Assembly (NCBI GenBank): GCA_016292805.1 | Contig: JAEDFM010000005.1 | Location: 14,603 to 78,602, forward strand | Direction of reading: 5' to 3' | Length of the DNA stretch: 64,000 bases | From: Treponema sp. | Lineage (GTDB): Bacteria > Spirochaetota > Spirochaetia > Treponematales > Treponemataceae | In this document: positions 25,029-34,102 of the stretch, piece after piece | How the letters are laid out: the number at the start of each line of letters is the position of its first letter | Position numbering within the stretch: the first letter of the stretch is position 1 | Program-made: the position numbers and the translations under genes | The notes under the pieces: generated by a model | Seen by the model: the letters and a program-made list of their open reading frames with translations, nothing else | What the model was told of the DNA's origin: nothing | Database searches by the model: none

Positions 25029-26966
25029 ATGGTATTTGAAAGTTCTTATACAGTTCCTAAAATGCTTCAGAATGCAGCAAATGAATTTGCTGAAATTACA
25101 GCTCAACTTAAAAGATCTAAAGGCGGAGATTTTGAACCAATCAGTTATAGAAATATGTTTCAGTACGGATTGGATTTTGGAGCTGCCCTATTAAAAAAAG
25201 GTGTTAAACGTGAACAGCCAATTGGATTGATTTCTGATGACCGTGCTGAATGGCAGTGGGCAGATATTGGTATTATGTCTATTGGTGCCGTTGATGTTCC
25301 ACGGGGATGTGATGCTACATTAAATGACCTGGAAAAAATTCTTTCAATTACAGAAACTGAAATTGTAATTGCAGAAAACAATTCACAGGTAAATAAAATC
25401 GTAACACTTAAAGAAAAACTTCCTGCAGTTAAAACTATTATTTACTTTGAACCAGATTTAAAAGACGAAGTTATAGGCGCAGCAAAAGCAGCTAACATTG
25501 AACTTCTTTATTTTATGGATGTTCTTAAAGAAGGACAGATTTGGCGTGTAGAAAATAAAGGTGTTGTAGAAGCAGAACTTGAAAAAGGTCACGGTGATGA
25601 TGTTGCAACAATCATCTTTACTTCTGGTACAACAGGTACTCCAAAAGGTGTACAGCTTACACATCATAACTTCCTTGCTCAGCTTGATGAAATTCCAGAG
25701 CGTATTTATTTGAACCCAGGTGATAAGGCACTTTGTGTACTTCCAATCTGGCATGTATTTATGCGCGAAGTTGAATATGTAATTTTAATTCAGGGTTGTA
25801 CAATGTGTTATTCAAAACCAGTTGGATCAATCCTTCTTGCAGACTTTAAAAAACTTAATCCACATATTCTTCCAGCTGTACCTCGTGTATTCGAAGCTGT
25901 TTACGATGGTATTACAAAGAAGATGCGCAAAACTGGCGGTATTGTTCTTAAGATGTTTAACTTCTTTGTTAAAGTTGCAGTTATTCACAAAAGAATGGAA
26001 CGCAAAATGTTCCGTCAGGATGCTTGTTTTACAAGCTACAAAACACCTCTCTGGTGGATTCTCTTCTTCATTCCATGGTTGCTCTTATGGCCTCTTTATG
26101 CTTTAGGTGATCTTCTTGTATTCAGAAAGGTTAAGGCAATGCTTGGTGACAACTTCCGTGCTGGTGTAGCTGGTGGTGGTTCTTATCCAAAATATATTGA
26201 TGAATTCTTCTGGTCTATTGGTGTAAATATTGTTGAAGGTTATGGTATGACAGAAACCGCTCCAATCGTTGCTGTTCGTCCTATTCCAGCTCCAGTTTTC
26301 AGAACTATAGGTACTGCTATTCGTGGTGTTCAGGTTCGTATTGTTGATCCAGTTGATGGTTATGTTCTTGGCCGTTGTAAACAGGGTGTTTTGCAGGTTA
26401 AAGGTCCAACTGTAATGAAGGGTTATTACAAGCGTCCTGATTTGACTGCTAAGGCAATCAACGAAGAAGGCTGGCTCGATACAGGTGACTTAGCTATTCT
26501 TACAATTCACGATGAAATTCAGATTAAGGGTCGTATTAAGGATACTATCGTTCTTAGCGGTGGTGAAAACCTTGAACCTCTTCCAATCGAAACAAAACTT
26601 TCAGAAAGCCGTTATATTAAAGCTGCAGTTGTAGTTGGTCAGGATCAGCGCTTCCTTGGAGCTTTGATTTTGGTTGATGAAGACGAAGTTAGAAACTTTG
26701 CTGATGAAAACGGTATTGCTTACGATACATACGAAAATCTTCTTGCTTCAGATGAAGTTCAGAAGTTGTACGATAACGAAATTGCAAATCTTATTTCTTC
26801 TAAAACAGGCTTCAAGATGTTTGAACGTATTTCTCGCTTCCGCTTGATTACAAAACCATTTGAAGTAGGCGTTGAACTTTCTGCTAAACAGGAAGTCATG
26901 CGTTTTAGAATCAATGAACTTTACAAGAAAGAAATTGATTCAATGTTTACAGAAAGCAAAAAATAG
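25029..26966 (+). CDS. Long-chain acyl-CoA ligase
   Basis: The 645-residue AMP-forming ligase has the ATP loop IIFTSGTTGTPKGVQLTHHN, adenylate motif EGYGMTETAPIV, and catalytic core around GWLDTGDLA and LSGGENLEP. An internal hydrophobic stretch (about 325-360) suggests membrane association, common in FACS-like bacterial ligases. ATG 25029 follows AGGAGAAAGAG, whereas ATG 24993 would lack an RBS. Probable role: fatty-acid activation under control of the divergent TetR. Confidence 0.9.
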   Translation: MVFESSYTVPKMLQNAANEFAEITAQLKRSKGGDFEPISYRNMFQYGLDFGAALLKKGVKREQPIGLISDDRAEWQWADIGIMSIGAVDVPRGCDATLNDLEKILSITETEIVIAENNSQVNKIVTLKEKLPAVKTIIYFEPDLKDEVIGAAKAANIELLYFMDVLKEGQIWRVENKGVVEAELEKGHGDDVATIIFTSGTTGTPKGVQLTHHNFLAQLDEIPERIYLNPGDKALCVLPIWHVFMREVEYVILIQGCTMCYSKPVGSILLADFKKLNPHILPAVPRVFEAVYDGITKKMRKTGGIVLKMFNFFVKVAVIHKRMERKMFRQDACFTSYKTPLWWILFFIPWLLLWPLYALGDLLVFRKVKAMLGDNFRAGVAGGGSYPKYIDEFFWSIGVNIVEGYGMTETAPIVAVRPIPAPVFRTIGTAIRGVQVRIVDPVDGYVLGRCKQGVLQVKGPTVMKGYYKRPDLTAKAINEEGWLDTGDLAILTIHDEIQIKGRIKDTIVLSGGENLEPLPIETKLSESRYIKAAVVVGQDQRFLGALILVDEDEVRNFADENGIAYDTYENLLASDEVQKLYDNEIANLISSKTGFKMFERISRFRLITKPFEVGVELSAKQEVMRFRINELYKKEIDSMFTESKK

Positions 26967-26991
26967 CATAATTGACATCGGATAAGAGAAG

Positions 26992-27060
26992 GGGCTGTCT
27001 AATAAGTATTTGTCATGCTGAAACAGGTTCAGGATGACGAGCTTTGTGGACAGCCCTTTT
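26992..27060 (+). terminator. Long terminator hairpin containing a palindromic repeat
   Basis: Outer stem GGGCTGTC (26992-26999) with GACAGCCC (27049-27056) is followed by TTTT. Its loop contains GTCATGCTGAA...TTCAGGATGAC (27012-27038), a dispersed palindrome related to 39603-39623 and 38447-38475. Confidence 0.55.
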
Positions 27061-27127
27061 AAATTTACAATTTTTTTATTGATTTCTGGTTCCAGATTTA
27101 TTAAATTTATCTAAATAAGAGGATAAT

Positions 27128-29098
27128 ATGGCAAAATATCAGTTTCAGACAGAAGTAAATCAGCTTCTTAAATTAATCATTCATTCACTTTATTCTAACA
27201 AAGACATTTTCCTTCGGGAAATTATTTCTAACGGTTCAGATGCTCTTGATAAATTAAAGTATCTTACTGTTTCAGATGATGCATACAAAGGAATTAAATT
27301 TGAACCACGCCTTGATATTATGTTTGACGAAAAGGCTGGAACATTAACAGTTCAGGATTCCGGAATTGGTATGAACGAAGAAGATTTGACTAACAACCTT
27401 GGTACAATCGCTCGTTCTGGTACAAAAGCATTCATGGAAAAATTGACTAGCGAAGCGGCTAAAGATTCTGCTTTGATTGGTCAGTTTGGTGTAGGTTTCT
27501 ATTCTGCATTCATGGCTGCTAAAAAAATTGATGTTTATACTCGTAAAGCTGCTGGCGACGGAAAAATCTGGCACTGGTCTTCTGACGGTACAAATGCCTA
27601 CGATATTGATGAAGTAGTTGCAGATTCTGAAGTTGCAGTTAAATATGGTTTTAATGATGCTTCAAAAACTGGTTCTGCAATTGAAATGCACTTGAACGAC
27701 GATTCAAAAGAATTTGCTTCAAGATGGAAGATTGAAGAACTTATTAAACGATATTCAGATCACATTGCTTTCCCTATTTATCTTCACTATGAACAGAAAA
27801 AATATGATGATAAAGGTGCAGAAACTGGCAGCGAAAGCAAAGTAGAACAGGTAAACTCTGCTTCAGCTTTGTGGAAACGCTCTAAATCTGAACTTAAAGC
27901 AGAAGATTACAACGAATTCTATAAAACATTTGGTCATGACGGAACAGATCCACTTCACTATGTTCATACACATGCAGAAGGAACACAGGAATATACAACA
28001 CTGTTCTTTATTCCTCAGAATGCTCCTTACGATATGTACCAGGCAGACTACAAAAGCGGTGTAAAGCTTTATGTAAAACGGGTATTCATTACAGATGATG
28101 ACCGGGAACTTTTACCAGCTTACCTCCGCTTTGTGCGCGGTATTATTGATTCAGAAGATTTACCATTGAATGTAAGCCGCGAAATTCTTCAGCAGAACAA
28201 GATTCTTGATAACATCAGAAACTCTTCTGTAAAAAAATTGCTTAGTGAATTCAAAAAGATGGGCGAAGCTGCAGATAAAGCAAAACTTGTAGAAGCAGAT
28301 AAACGTTCAGATGATGAAAAGAAAGCAATTGAAAAATGGGAAAAATTCGTTAAAGCTTTCAACCGTCCTATGAAGGAAGGCTTGTACAGCGATTATGCTA
28401 ACCGTGACGAAATTGCAGAAATTGTACGCTTTAAATCTACAGATGCTTCTGGAAAAGATGGAAACTACACAAGCTTTGCAGATTATGTTCAGAGAATGAA
28501 GCCAGATCAGAAATCAATTTTCTACATTTCTGGTTCAGACGAAAAGAATTTACGGGAAAATCCACTTTTGAAAGCTTATGTTGCCAAAGGTTTTGAAGTT
28601 CTTGTAATGGATGATGATATTGATGACATTGTTATTACAGGTTACGGAAAATACAAAGACTTTGAACTTAAAGCTGTAAACCGTTCTGGTTCAGACGAAG
28701 ATCTTGGTGGAGACAAAGAAGAAGCTAAAAAGAAGGAAGAAGAATTCAAACCTGTTGTTGAAAAGATTCAGAAGGCTCTTGGCGACAAGGTTAAGGAGGT
28801 AAAACTTTCTAAGACACTTTCTGGCGAAAACCCATCTTGTATTGTAGTTGATGAAAACGATCCTTCTTTCCAGATGATTCAGATGATGAAAGCTATGGGA
28901 CAGCCTGGTCCAGAATTGAAACCAATTCTTGAAGTAAACGGCGACCATCCAATCGTAGCTAAGCTTAAGGATTCAACAGACGAAGCTTTGATTTCTAATG
29001 TTGCCGAAGTTCTTTTCAACCAGGCATTGCTTATTGCCGGCGTAGAAATTAAAGAACCTGCTGCATTTGTTAAAGCTTTGAATACATTGTTGTCATAA
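27128..29098 (+). CDS. htpG: Chaperone HtpG (Hsp90)
   Basis: The 656-residue Hsp90 has N-terminal GHKL ATPase motifs: REIISNGSDALDK, DSGIGMNEEDL, GTIARSGT and GQFGVGFYSAF. The middle domain contains RGIIDSEDLPLNVSRE. It lacks the eukaryotic charged linker and MEEVD tail, as expected for HtpG. RBS GAGGA lies upstream. A perfect hairpin terminator at 29126-29155 ends it as a single gene. Confidence 0.97.
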   Translation: MAKYQFQTEVNQLLKLIIHSLYSNKDIFLREIISNGSDALDKLKYLTVSDDAYKGIKFEPRLDIMFDEKAGTLTVQDSGIGMNEEDLTNNLGTIARSGTKAFMEKLTSEAAKDSALIGQFGVGFYSAFMAAKKIDVYTRKAAGDGKIWHWSSDGTNAYDIDEVVADSEVAVKYGFNDASKTGSAIEMHLNDDSKEFASRWKIEELIKRYSDHIAFPIYLHYEQKKYDDKGAETGSESKVEQVNSASALWKRSKSELKAEDYNEFYKTFGHDGTDPLHYVHTHAEGTQEYTTLFFIPQNAPYDMYQADYKSGVKLYVKRVFITDDDRELLPAYLRFVRGIIDSEDLPLNVSREILQQNKILDNIRNSSVKKLLSEFKKMGEAADKAKLVEADKRSDDEKKAIEKWEKFVKAFNRPMKEGLYSDYANRDEIAEIVRFKSTDASGKDGNYTSFADYVQRMKPDQKSIFYISGSDEKNLRENPLLKAYVAKGFEVLVMDDDIDDIVITGYGKYKDFELKAVNRSGSDEDLGGDKEEAKKKEEEFKPVVEKIQKALGDKVKEVKLSKTLSGENPSCIVVDENDPSFQMIQMMKAMGQPGPELKPILEVNGDHPIVAKLKDSTDEALISNVAEVLFNQALLIAGVEIKEPAAFVKALNTLLS

Positions 29099-29125
29099 TT
29101 GATTAGATTCGATAGCAATTGAAAG

Positions 29126-29155
29126 GGGAAGTTGGAAGCAACTTCCCTTTTTTTT
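29126..29155 (+). terminator. Terminator after htpG
   Basis: Perfect nine-base stem GGGAAGTTG / CAACTTCCC with a GAAG loop and eight T. Confidence 0.85.
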
Positions 29156-29316
29156 ACATTTTAAAAATTCCGTGGTGCAGGTACTCTTGCAAGATGTGAT
29201 AATTTGGAATAGGAAACTACAAGGTTTTTTTATTCCCTTTTTTCATTAAATCAGCTATTATTATTCATCGTTTCGCAACTCCGTCGGTGCTCTGTGATTC
29301 GAAATATGCTAAAGCA

Positions 29317-29350
29317 AATTAATGTGCCAAAATAATTAATTTGCCAAATA
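29317..29350 (+). repeat. Two-unit 17-bp tandem repeat upstream of potD
   Basis: AATTAATGTGCCAAAAT (29317-29333) is followed at once by AATTAATTTGCCAAATA (29334-29350), two helical-turn-phased copies 46 bases before the potD start. They could be regulator sites. The rest of 29158-29395 holds nothing I can name. Confidence 0.45.
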
Positions 29351-29395
29351 TTGGGGATTAACCACAAAAAATAATTAAGCTTTGGGGGTTTTCAA

Positions 29396-30445
29396 TTGAA
29401 AAACTTCACTAAAATTCTTGGAGCTGTTGTTCTTACAGCTTCTCTCTTTTCTATTTCTGCCTGCAAAAAAGATAATGGCAGAACTCTCTATCTTTACAAC
29501 TGGACTTACTACACTCCAGACGAAGTAATCAAAAAATTTGAACAGGAATTTGACTGTAAGGTTAAATTGGACTGTTATTCAACTTGTGACGAAATGTATG
29601 CAAAACTTCGTGCAGGTGCTAAAGGTTACGACATTGTAATTCCATCAAATGACTTTGTTTCAATCATGTTAAAACAGGGAATGATTCGCGAACTTGATCA
29701 GAGCAAGTTTACAAACCGGGAAAAAATCAATCCAGTTATTTCTGAAAAAATTGATTTTGACCCAGAAATGAAATATTGTGTTCCTTATGCTTTAAGTGCA
29801 ACTGGTGTCATGGTAAATAAAACAAAGGTTACAAATCCAGATTATGAACGCAGCTATGCAATTTTTGCTGATCCACAGTTTGCTAACCATGCAACAATGA
29901 TGGACGAAATGCGTGAAGTTATTGGTTGTGCTTTGGTAAACAAGGGTTACAATTTAAACAGTGTAAATGATAAGGAACTTAAAGAGGCTGCAGAAATGGT
30001 TTCTAAAGAATGGAAACCAAATCTTGTTAAATTCGATGCAGAAGGATTTGGAAAAAGCTTTGCAACAGGCGATTTCTGGTTGTGCCAGGGATATCCTGAA
30101 ATTGTTTTTGGTGAAGTAGATCCAAGCCGCTGGGAAGATACAATTGATTTCTTTATTCCTCCAGAAGGTGGCCCGGCAACTTTGGACTGTATGGTAATTC
30201 TTAAGGATGCACCACATTACGATTTGGCAAACGAATTCATAAACTTTATTCATCGTCCAGAAAACTACGCAATCTTTATTGATACTTTCCGTTATCCATG
30301 TGTAGTTAATCTTGAAGCTTTACAGTACACAAAAGAGCCTTCAATGTATCCTGCAGAACAGGCTTACAATTGTACTCTAAAGGCTGATCTTGGCGAAAAC
30401 CTTGATAAATACCACGAACTGTGGCAGGAAATTCGTTTCAATTAA
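29396..30445 (+). CDS. potD: PotD-like polyamine-binding lipoprotein
   Basis: The 349-residue solute-binding protein has a lipoprotein signal (lipobox ISAC, Cys23) followed by LYLYNWTYYTPDEVIKKFE, the PotD/PotF N-terminal motif. It would capture spermidine or putrescine in the periplasm. It begins with TTG 29396 behind a GGGGG RBS. No potABC permease/ATPase genes are adjacent, so they lie elsewhere or upstream of another binding protein. A two-copy repeat precedes it. Confidence 0.87.
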   Translation: MKNFTKILGAVVLTASLFSISACKKDNGRTLYLYNWTYYTPDEVIKKFEQEFDCKVKLDCYSTCDEMYAKLRAGAKGYDIVIPSNDFVSIMLKQGMIRELDQSKFTNREKINPVISEKIDFDPEMKYCVPYALSATGVMVNKTKVTNPDYERSYAIFADPQFANHATMMDEMREVIGCALVNKGYNLNSVNDKELKEAAEMVSKEWKPNLVKFDAEGFGKSFATGDFWLCQGYPEIVFGEVDPSRWEDTIDFFIPPEGGPATLDCMVILKDAPHYDLANEFINFIHRPENYAIFIDTFRYPCVVNLEALQYTKEPSMYPAEQAYNCTLKADLGENLDKYHELWQEIRFN

Positions 30446-30478
30446 TCATTTATTGCAATTGAAATAGATTTTAAAAAC

Positions 30479-30517
30479 AAAAAAGCGAAGCAGACCGGTG
30501 TGTTGCTTCGCTTTTTT
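30479..30517. terminator. Bidirectional terminator
   Basis: AAAAGCGAAGCA / TGCTTCGCTTTT stem, A-rich on one side and T-rich on the other, between convergent potD and the ABC permease gene. Confidence 0.8.
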
Positions 30518-30537
30518 GTTTTATAGGGCACTATTTC

Positions 30538-31365
30538 CTATTCCAGATTGAGCCTGAATTTTAAGATAGCCCAGCTGGAAGTAAAGAAAGCAGCTACAAA
30601 GAAAAGATTAAACAAAATGTAAGTCCATGCGAAGCTTGTAAAGTTATGTGGCTCAACTGCATTAAAAATGAGTCCACTGAACTTACTGTAAATAAATACC
30701 AAAATTACAATTGCAAGAATTATTGCGGGAGTTTTATTTCGTCCAAAAAAATGACCGATGCTGTTTATCACAAAAACAAAGGATATATAAAGACTGTCTA
30801 AAACCAATACAATAATTGAAGTCAAAATGATTTTTGAAGCTGGGTTTGTAAGTCCGGTCTCTGAACCATTAGTTATAAATTCTTCTTTTAATCTTCGCAT
30901 AAAATCAAGAGACCAGTCGGAAGAAAGATCTTTACGGAAAGCAAGATAAAAAGCCAGAAGTGTAAGTAAATTACAGCAAATGAACCAGAATAAATCAATT
31001 AAGAAGTGTCCCCAAAGGTGTTCGCCGATTGTAACTGGTAAGGAATGATTTAAATAGGCTTCATCACCTAACATACTCTGTTTGTAGCGTTTTGTAAGAA
31101 TAATGATTGTTACAACAAAAGCTGCTACATAGAAAATAAAAAAGAAGAATCCTAAAACAAATGATGCTATGCCTGTGGACTGAGAATACACCTGGTAGGA
31201 GCCTTCTGCAGCTTTTACAGAAACCAAAGTCTTAGAAAAAAGACCACGCAAAATTGAAAGAATAAGCAATACTGCATAAACCGGAATAAAGGTTCTGGCA
31301 GAATACTGAAAATCATATTTAATTACATTCCATATTTTTGGGAATGGGTTACGAGCTTTTAACAT
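30538..31365 (-). CDS. ABC-2 type permease
   Basis: The 275-residue protein has about six membrane helices and no catalytic motif. Its start codon overlaps the end of the ATPase gene upstream by seven bases, so the pair forms one exporter. The layout resembles YtrB-YtrC-type antibiotic-responsive ABC systems, but no GntR regulator gene precedes it. Substrate unknown. Confidence 0.75.
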   Translation of the reverse strand: MLKARNPFPKIWNVIKYDFQYSARTFIPVYAVLLILSILRGLFSKTLVSVKAAEGSYQVYSQSTGIASFVLGFFFFIFYVAAFVVTIIILTKRYKQSMLGDEAYLNHSLPVTIGEHLWGHFLIDLFWFICCNLLTLLAFYLAFRKDLSSDWSLDFMRRLKEEFITNGSETGLTNPASKIILTSIIVLVLDSLYISFVFVINSIGHFFGRNKTPAIILAIVILVFIYSKFSGLIFNAVEPHNFTSFAWTYILFNLFFVAAFFTSSWAILKFRLNLE

Positions 31366-32057
31366 TTGAATTCCTCCCTGAAAAGTTCATCAATAGTCAT
31401 ACCTGTTTCTGCACGAATCTGTTCAGCATTGCCATTACGGATAATCTTTCCCTTTTTAATGAAAACAATGTGATTCAAAATGCTTTCAACATCTGCAATA
31501 AGATGAGTAGATATAACAATTGTTGCTTCTGGATTATAGTTACCAAGAATTGTATTAAGAATGTAATCTCTGGCGGCAGGATCAACTCCTCCAATAGGTT
31601 CATCAAGAAGATAAAGTGGAACATCACGGCTCATTGTAATAATAAGCTGAACCTTTTCTTTATTACCTTTAGACATAGATTTAATGCGTTCTTTAGGATT
31701 TAAGCCAAGTCGTTCAATCATATCTAAAGCTTTTGTTCTGTTAAAGTTAGTATAGAAATCTTCCATCATCTTCATAAGATTGTTTAAAGTCATCCAATCG
31801 TTGATGTAGATTTTATCTGGCTGGTAAGCAATTAAGTCCTTTGCTTTGGCACCAGGTTTTAATCCGCAGACAGAAATTTCTCCCCTATTTTTTGTAAGAA
31901 GTCCGGCTGCCAGTTTAAGCATTGTGGTTTTGCCGCTTCCGTTTGGGCCTAAAAGTCCAACAATGGATCCTTTGGGAAGTGCAAGGTCAATGTTATCAAG
32001 AGCAACTTTAGCTCCGTATTTTTTTGTGACCCCTTTGTATTCAAGAACGTTTTCCAT
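31359..32057 (-). CDS. ABC exporter ATPase
   Basis: The 232-residue ATPase has Walker A GLLGPNGSGKTT, signature MSKGNKEKVQL (a degenerate LSGGQ) and Walker B LYLLDEPIGGVD. The signature variant SKGNKEK occurs in YtrB-like ATPases. It begins eight bases after the MsbA-like gene with GGAGGAATA as RBS, and overlaps its permease gene downstream. Confidence 0.88.
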   Translation of the reverse strand: MENVLEYKGVTKKYGAKVALDNIDLALPKGSIVGLLGPNGSGKTTMLKLAAGLLTKNRGEISVCGLKPGAKAKDLIAYQPDKIYINDWMTLNNLMKMMEDFYTNFNRTKALDMIERLGLNPKERIKSMSKGNKEKVQLIITMSRDVPLYLLDEPIGGVDPAARDYILNTILGNYNPEATIVISTHLIADVESILNHIVFIKKGKIIRNGNAEQIRAETGMTIDELFREEFKC

Positions 32058-32065
32058 TATTCCTC

Positions 32066-33802
32066 CTATTTTAAGTTTTCCTGAGCTTCGTGTAATTTAT
32101 AATATTCACCCTTACGAGCCATTAATTCCTGGTGGGTTCCAGTTTCTGCAATTCCTTTGTCATTCACAACAGCAATGCAATCTGCATTTTTAATTGTTGA
32201 AAGACGGTGAGCAATTACAAGAGTGGTTCGTCCTTTAGAAAGCTCATCAAAAGCTTTTTGTATTTTTATTTCTGTAGCAGTATCAAGTGCAGAAGTTGCT
32301 TCATCAAGAATTAAGATTGGTGGATTTTTGAGGAAACATCTTGCAATGCTTACCCTTTGTTTTTGACCTCCACTTAATTTAATACCACGCTCGCCAACTA
32401 TAGTATCGTATCCATTTGGCATATTCATAATGTCATCATGAATTTCTGCTCGTTTAGCTGCCATTTGAATTTCTTCATCACTGGCATTTGGTTTTCCGTA
32501 AGCAATATTTTCCTTAACAGTTCCTGCAAAAAGGAAAACATCCTGCTGTACAATTCCAATCTGTTTACGCAATGAAGAAACTTTAATTTTCTGTAAATCA
32601 ATTCCATCAAGAAAAATTTTACCATTAGAAATCTGGTAAAAACGAGGAATAAGATTACAGATTGTTGTTTTTCCTCCGCCACTGGCTCCAACTAAAGCAA
32701 ATTTTTCTCCAGCTCTAATTACAAGATTAATATTTTGCAAAACTGGAAAATCTTTGTTGTAAGCAAAATCTACGTTTTCAAAAGTAATGTTACCACGGGC
32801 ACATAAAAGTTCTACGGCATCAGGTGAATCGTGGACCTGTGTGTCTGTTCGCATTAATTCCAAAAATCGCTGGAAACCGGCCATACCTGTTGCAAACTGT
32901 TCAACAAAGTTTGTCAGCTTTCTGACAGGTTGAGTAAAAGTTGCAATAAAAAGATTTGCTGCAACCAGGTCACTCAACTTCATACGGTTCTGCATTATGA
33001 ACCAGCCTCCACACAATAAAACGAGCAGGCTCAGCAAATTGTTACAGAATTCAATATTTGAATGAAAGTTAGCCATGTATTTAAATCTGGATTGTTTAGC
33101 CTTACTATAGGCCACATTATTTTTTGCAAAGTTTTCTTTTTCGTAGTCTTCATTATTAAATCCCTGAGTTACTCTAATTCCAGAAATAGATGATTCAAGA
33201 TTTGCATTAATTTCAGCTGTCTTTTCTTTAACAGTTTTTGATGTAAGGGAGAGCATTCGTCTGGAAAGAATTACAATTCCTAAAAGAATAGGAAATGCAA
33301 TAATAACAATTAAAGCAAGCTCCCATCTTATTTTTAAAAGAAGAATAAAAGAGCCTGCAAGTGTCAGAACAGCGATTGAAAAATCTTCTGGCCCGTGATG
33401 AGCAAGTTCTGTAATTTCAAAAAGATCAGTTGTTGCCCGGCTCATTATTTTTCCTGTACGGTTCTGGTCAAAAAAGGTAAAGCTTTGTTTTTCTAAATGG
33501 TCAAAAACATCACGACGCATATCCTGTTCAACACGAACACCAAAAACATGTCCCCAGTAATTTACGAACCAGTTACACAGCCAGCGTAATCCATATCCTG
33601 CAAGAAGTACTCCAATTAAAATCAAAAACATTTTCAGGTTATGATTTGGAATAAGTGAATCCAATGCATAGCGGGTAAACATTGGGAACGCAACATCAAT
33701 TGCAGCAATAATGAATGCGCAGGTCATATCAAAAGTAAAAAGCTTTAGATGTGGTTTATAATAACTAAAGAATATTTTAAAAGAGTTTTGATTGAAATCC
33801 AT
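32066..33802 (-). CDS. MsbA/LmrA-type ABC exporter
   Basis: The 578-residue half-transporter has six membrane helices in the first ~310 residues, then an ATPase with Walker A GASGGGKTT, signature LSGGQKQRVS and Walker B ILILDEATSALD, and switch His IAHRLSTI. It would function as a homodimer exporting lipids or drugs. It is first in a three-gene minus-strand operon with the YtrB-like pair. Confidence 0.93.
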   Translation of the reverse strand: MDFNQNSFKIFFSYYKPHLKLFTFDMTCAFIIAAIDVAFPMFTRYALDSLIPNHNLKMFLILIGVLLAGYGLRWLCNWFVNYWGHVFGVRVEQDMRRDVFDHLEKQSFTFFDQNRTGKIMSRATTDLFEITELAHHGPEDFSIAVLTLAGSFILLLKIRWELALIVIIAFPILLGIVILSRRMLSLTSKTVKEKTAEINANLESSISGIRVTQGFNNEDYEKENFAKNNVAYSKAKQSRFKYMANFHSNIEFCNNLLSLLVLLCGGWFIMQNRMKLSDLVAANLFIATFTQPVRKLTNFVEQFATGMAGFQRFLELMRTDTQVHDSPDAVELLCARGNITFENVDFAYNKDFPVLQNINLVIRAGEKFALVGASGGGKTTICNLIPRFYQISNGKIFLDGIDLQKIKVSSLRKQIGIVQQDVFLFAGTVKENIAYGKPNASDEEIQMAAKRAEIHDDIMNMPNGYDTIVGERGIKLSGGQKQRVSIARCFLKNPPILILDEATSALDTATEIKIQKAFDELSKGRTTLVIAHRLSTIKNADCIAVVNDKGIAETGTHQELMARKGEYYKLHEAQENLK

Positions 33803-33876
33803 AGGCTTAGTATAGCAAAGGTGAGAAAAAGATTCTTGATTATGGTAGAATTAGGTGGAAAAAGAAATCTGTTGCA

Positions 33877-34092
33877 TTGAGAAAAGAAATTAAAAATATT
33901 CAGAAAATGGCAGATGAAATTGCGTCATTAATCCCTTATAATGAAGAGATAGTGCCTGGTATTGGAAGGTTCGGTTGGAACGGTCTTACAGGTTATACAA
34001 AAAGAACAATATATCAAAGTAAAATAGATTATTTTATTGACTGGTGCACCAAACGCTACGAATGGATGAACACTGCAATGAAGGATTTATAG
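33877..34092 (+). CDS. Small ORF resembling a CotH/lipoprotein C-terminal scrap
   Basis: The 71-residue frame begins at TTG 33877 (an ATG at 33907 is also possible) and has no good RBS. Its last part (YFIDWCTKRYEWMNTAM) resembles the end of CotH-kinase-like secreted proteins. That hints at a truncated remnant rather than a complete gene. It ends ten bases before the RBS/start of the PyrK-PyrD gene, so it could also be a real upstream partner. Function uncertain. Confidence 0.4.
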   Translation: MRKEIKNIQKMADEIASLIPYNEEIVPGIGRFGWNGLTGYTKRTIYQSKIDYFIDWCTKRYEWMNTAMKDL

Positions 34093-34102
34093 GAGAAATA
34101 GA

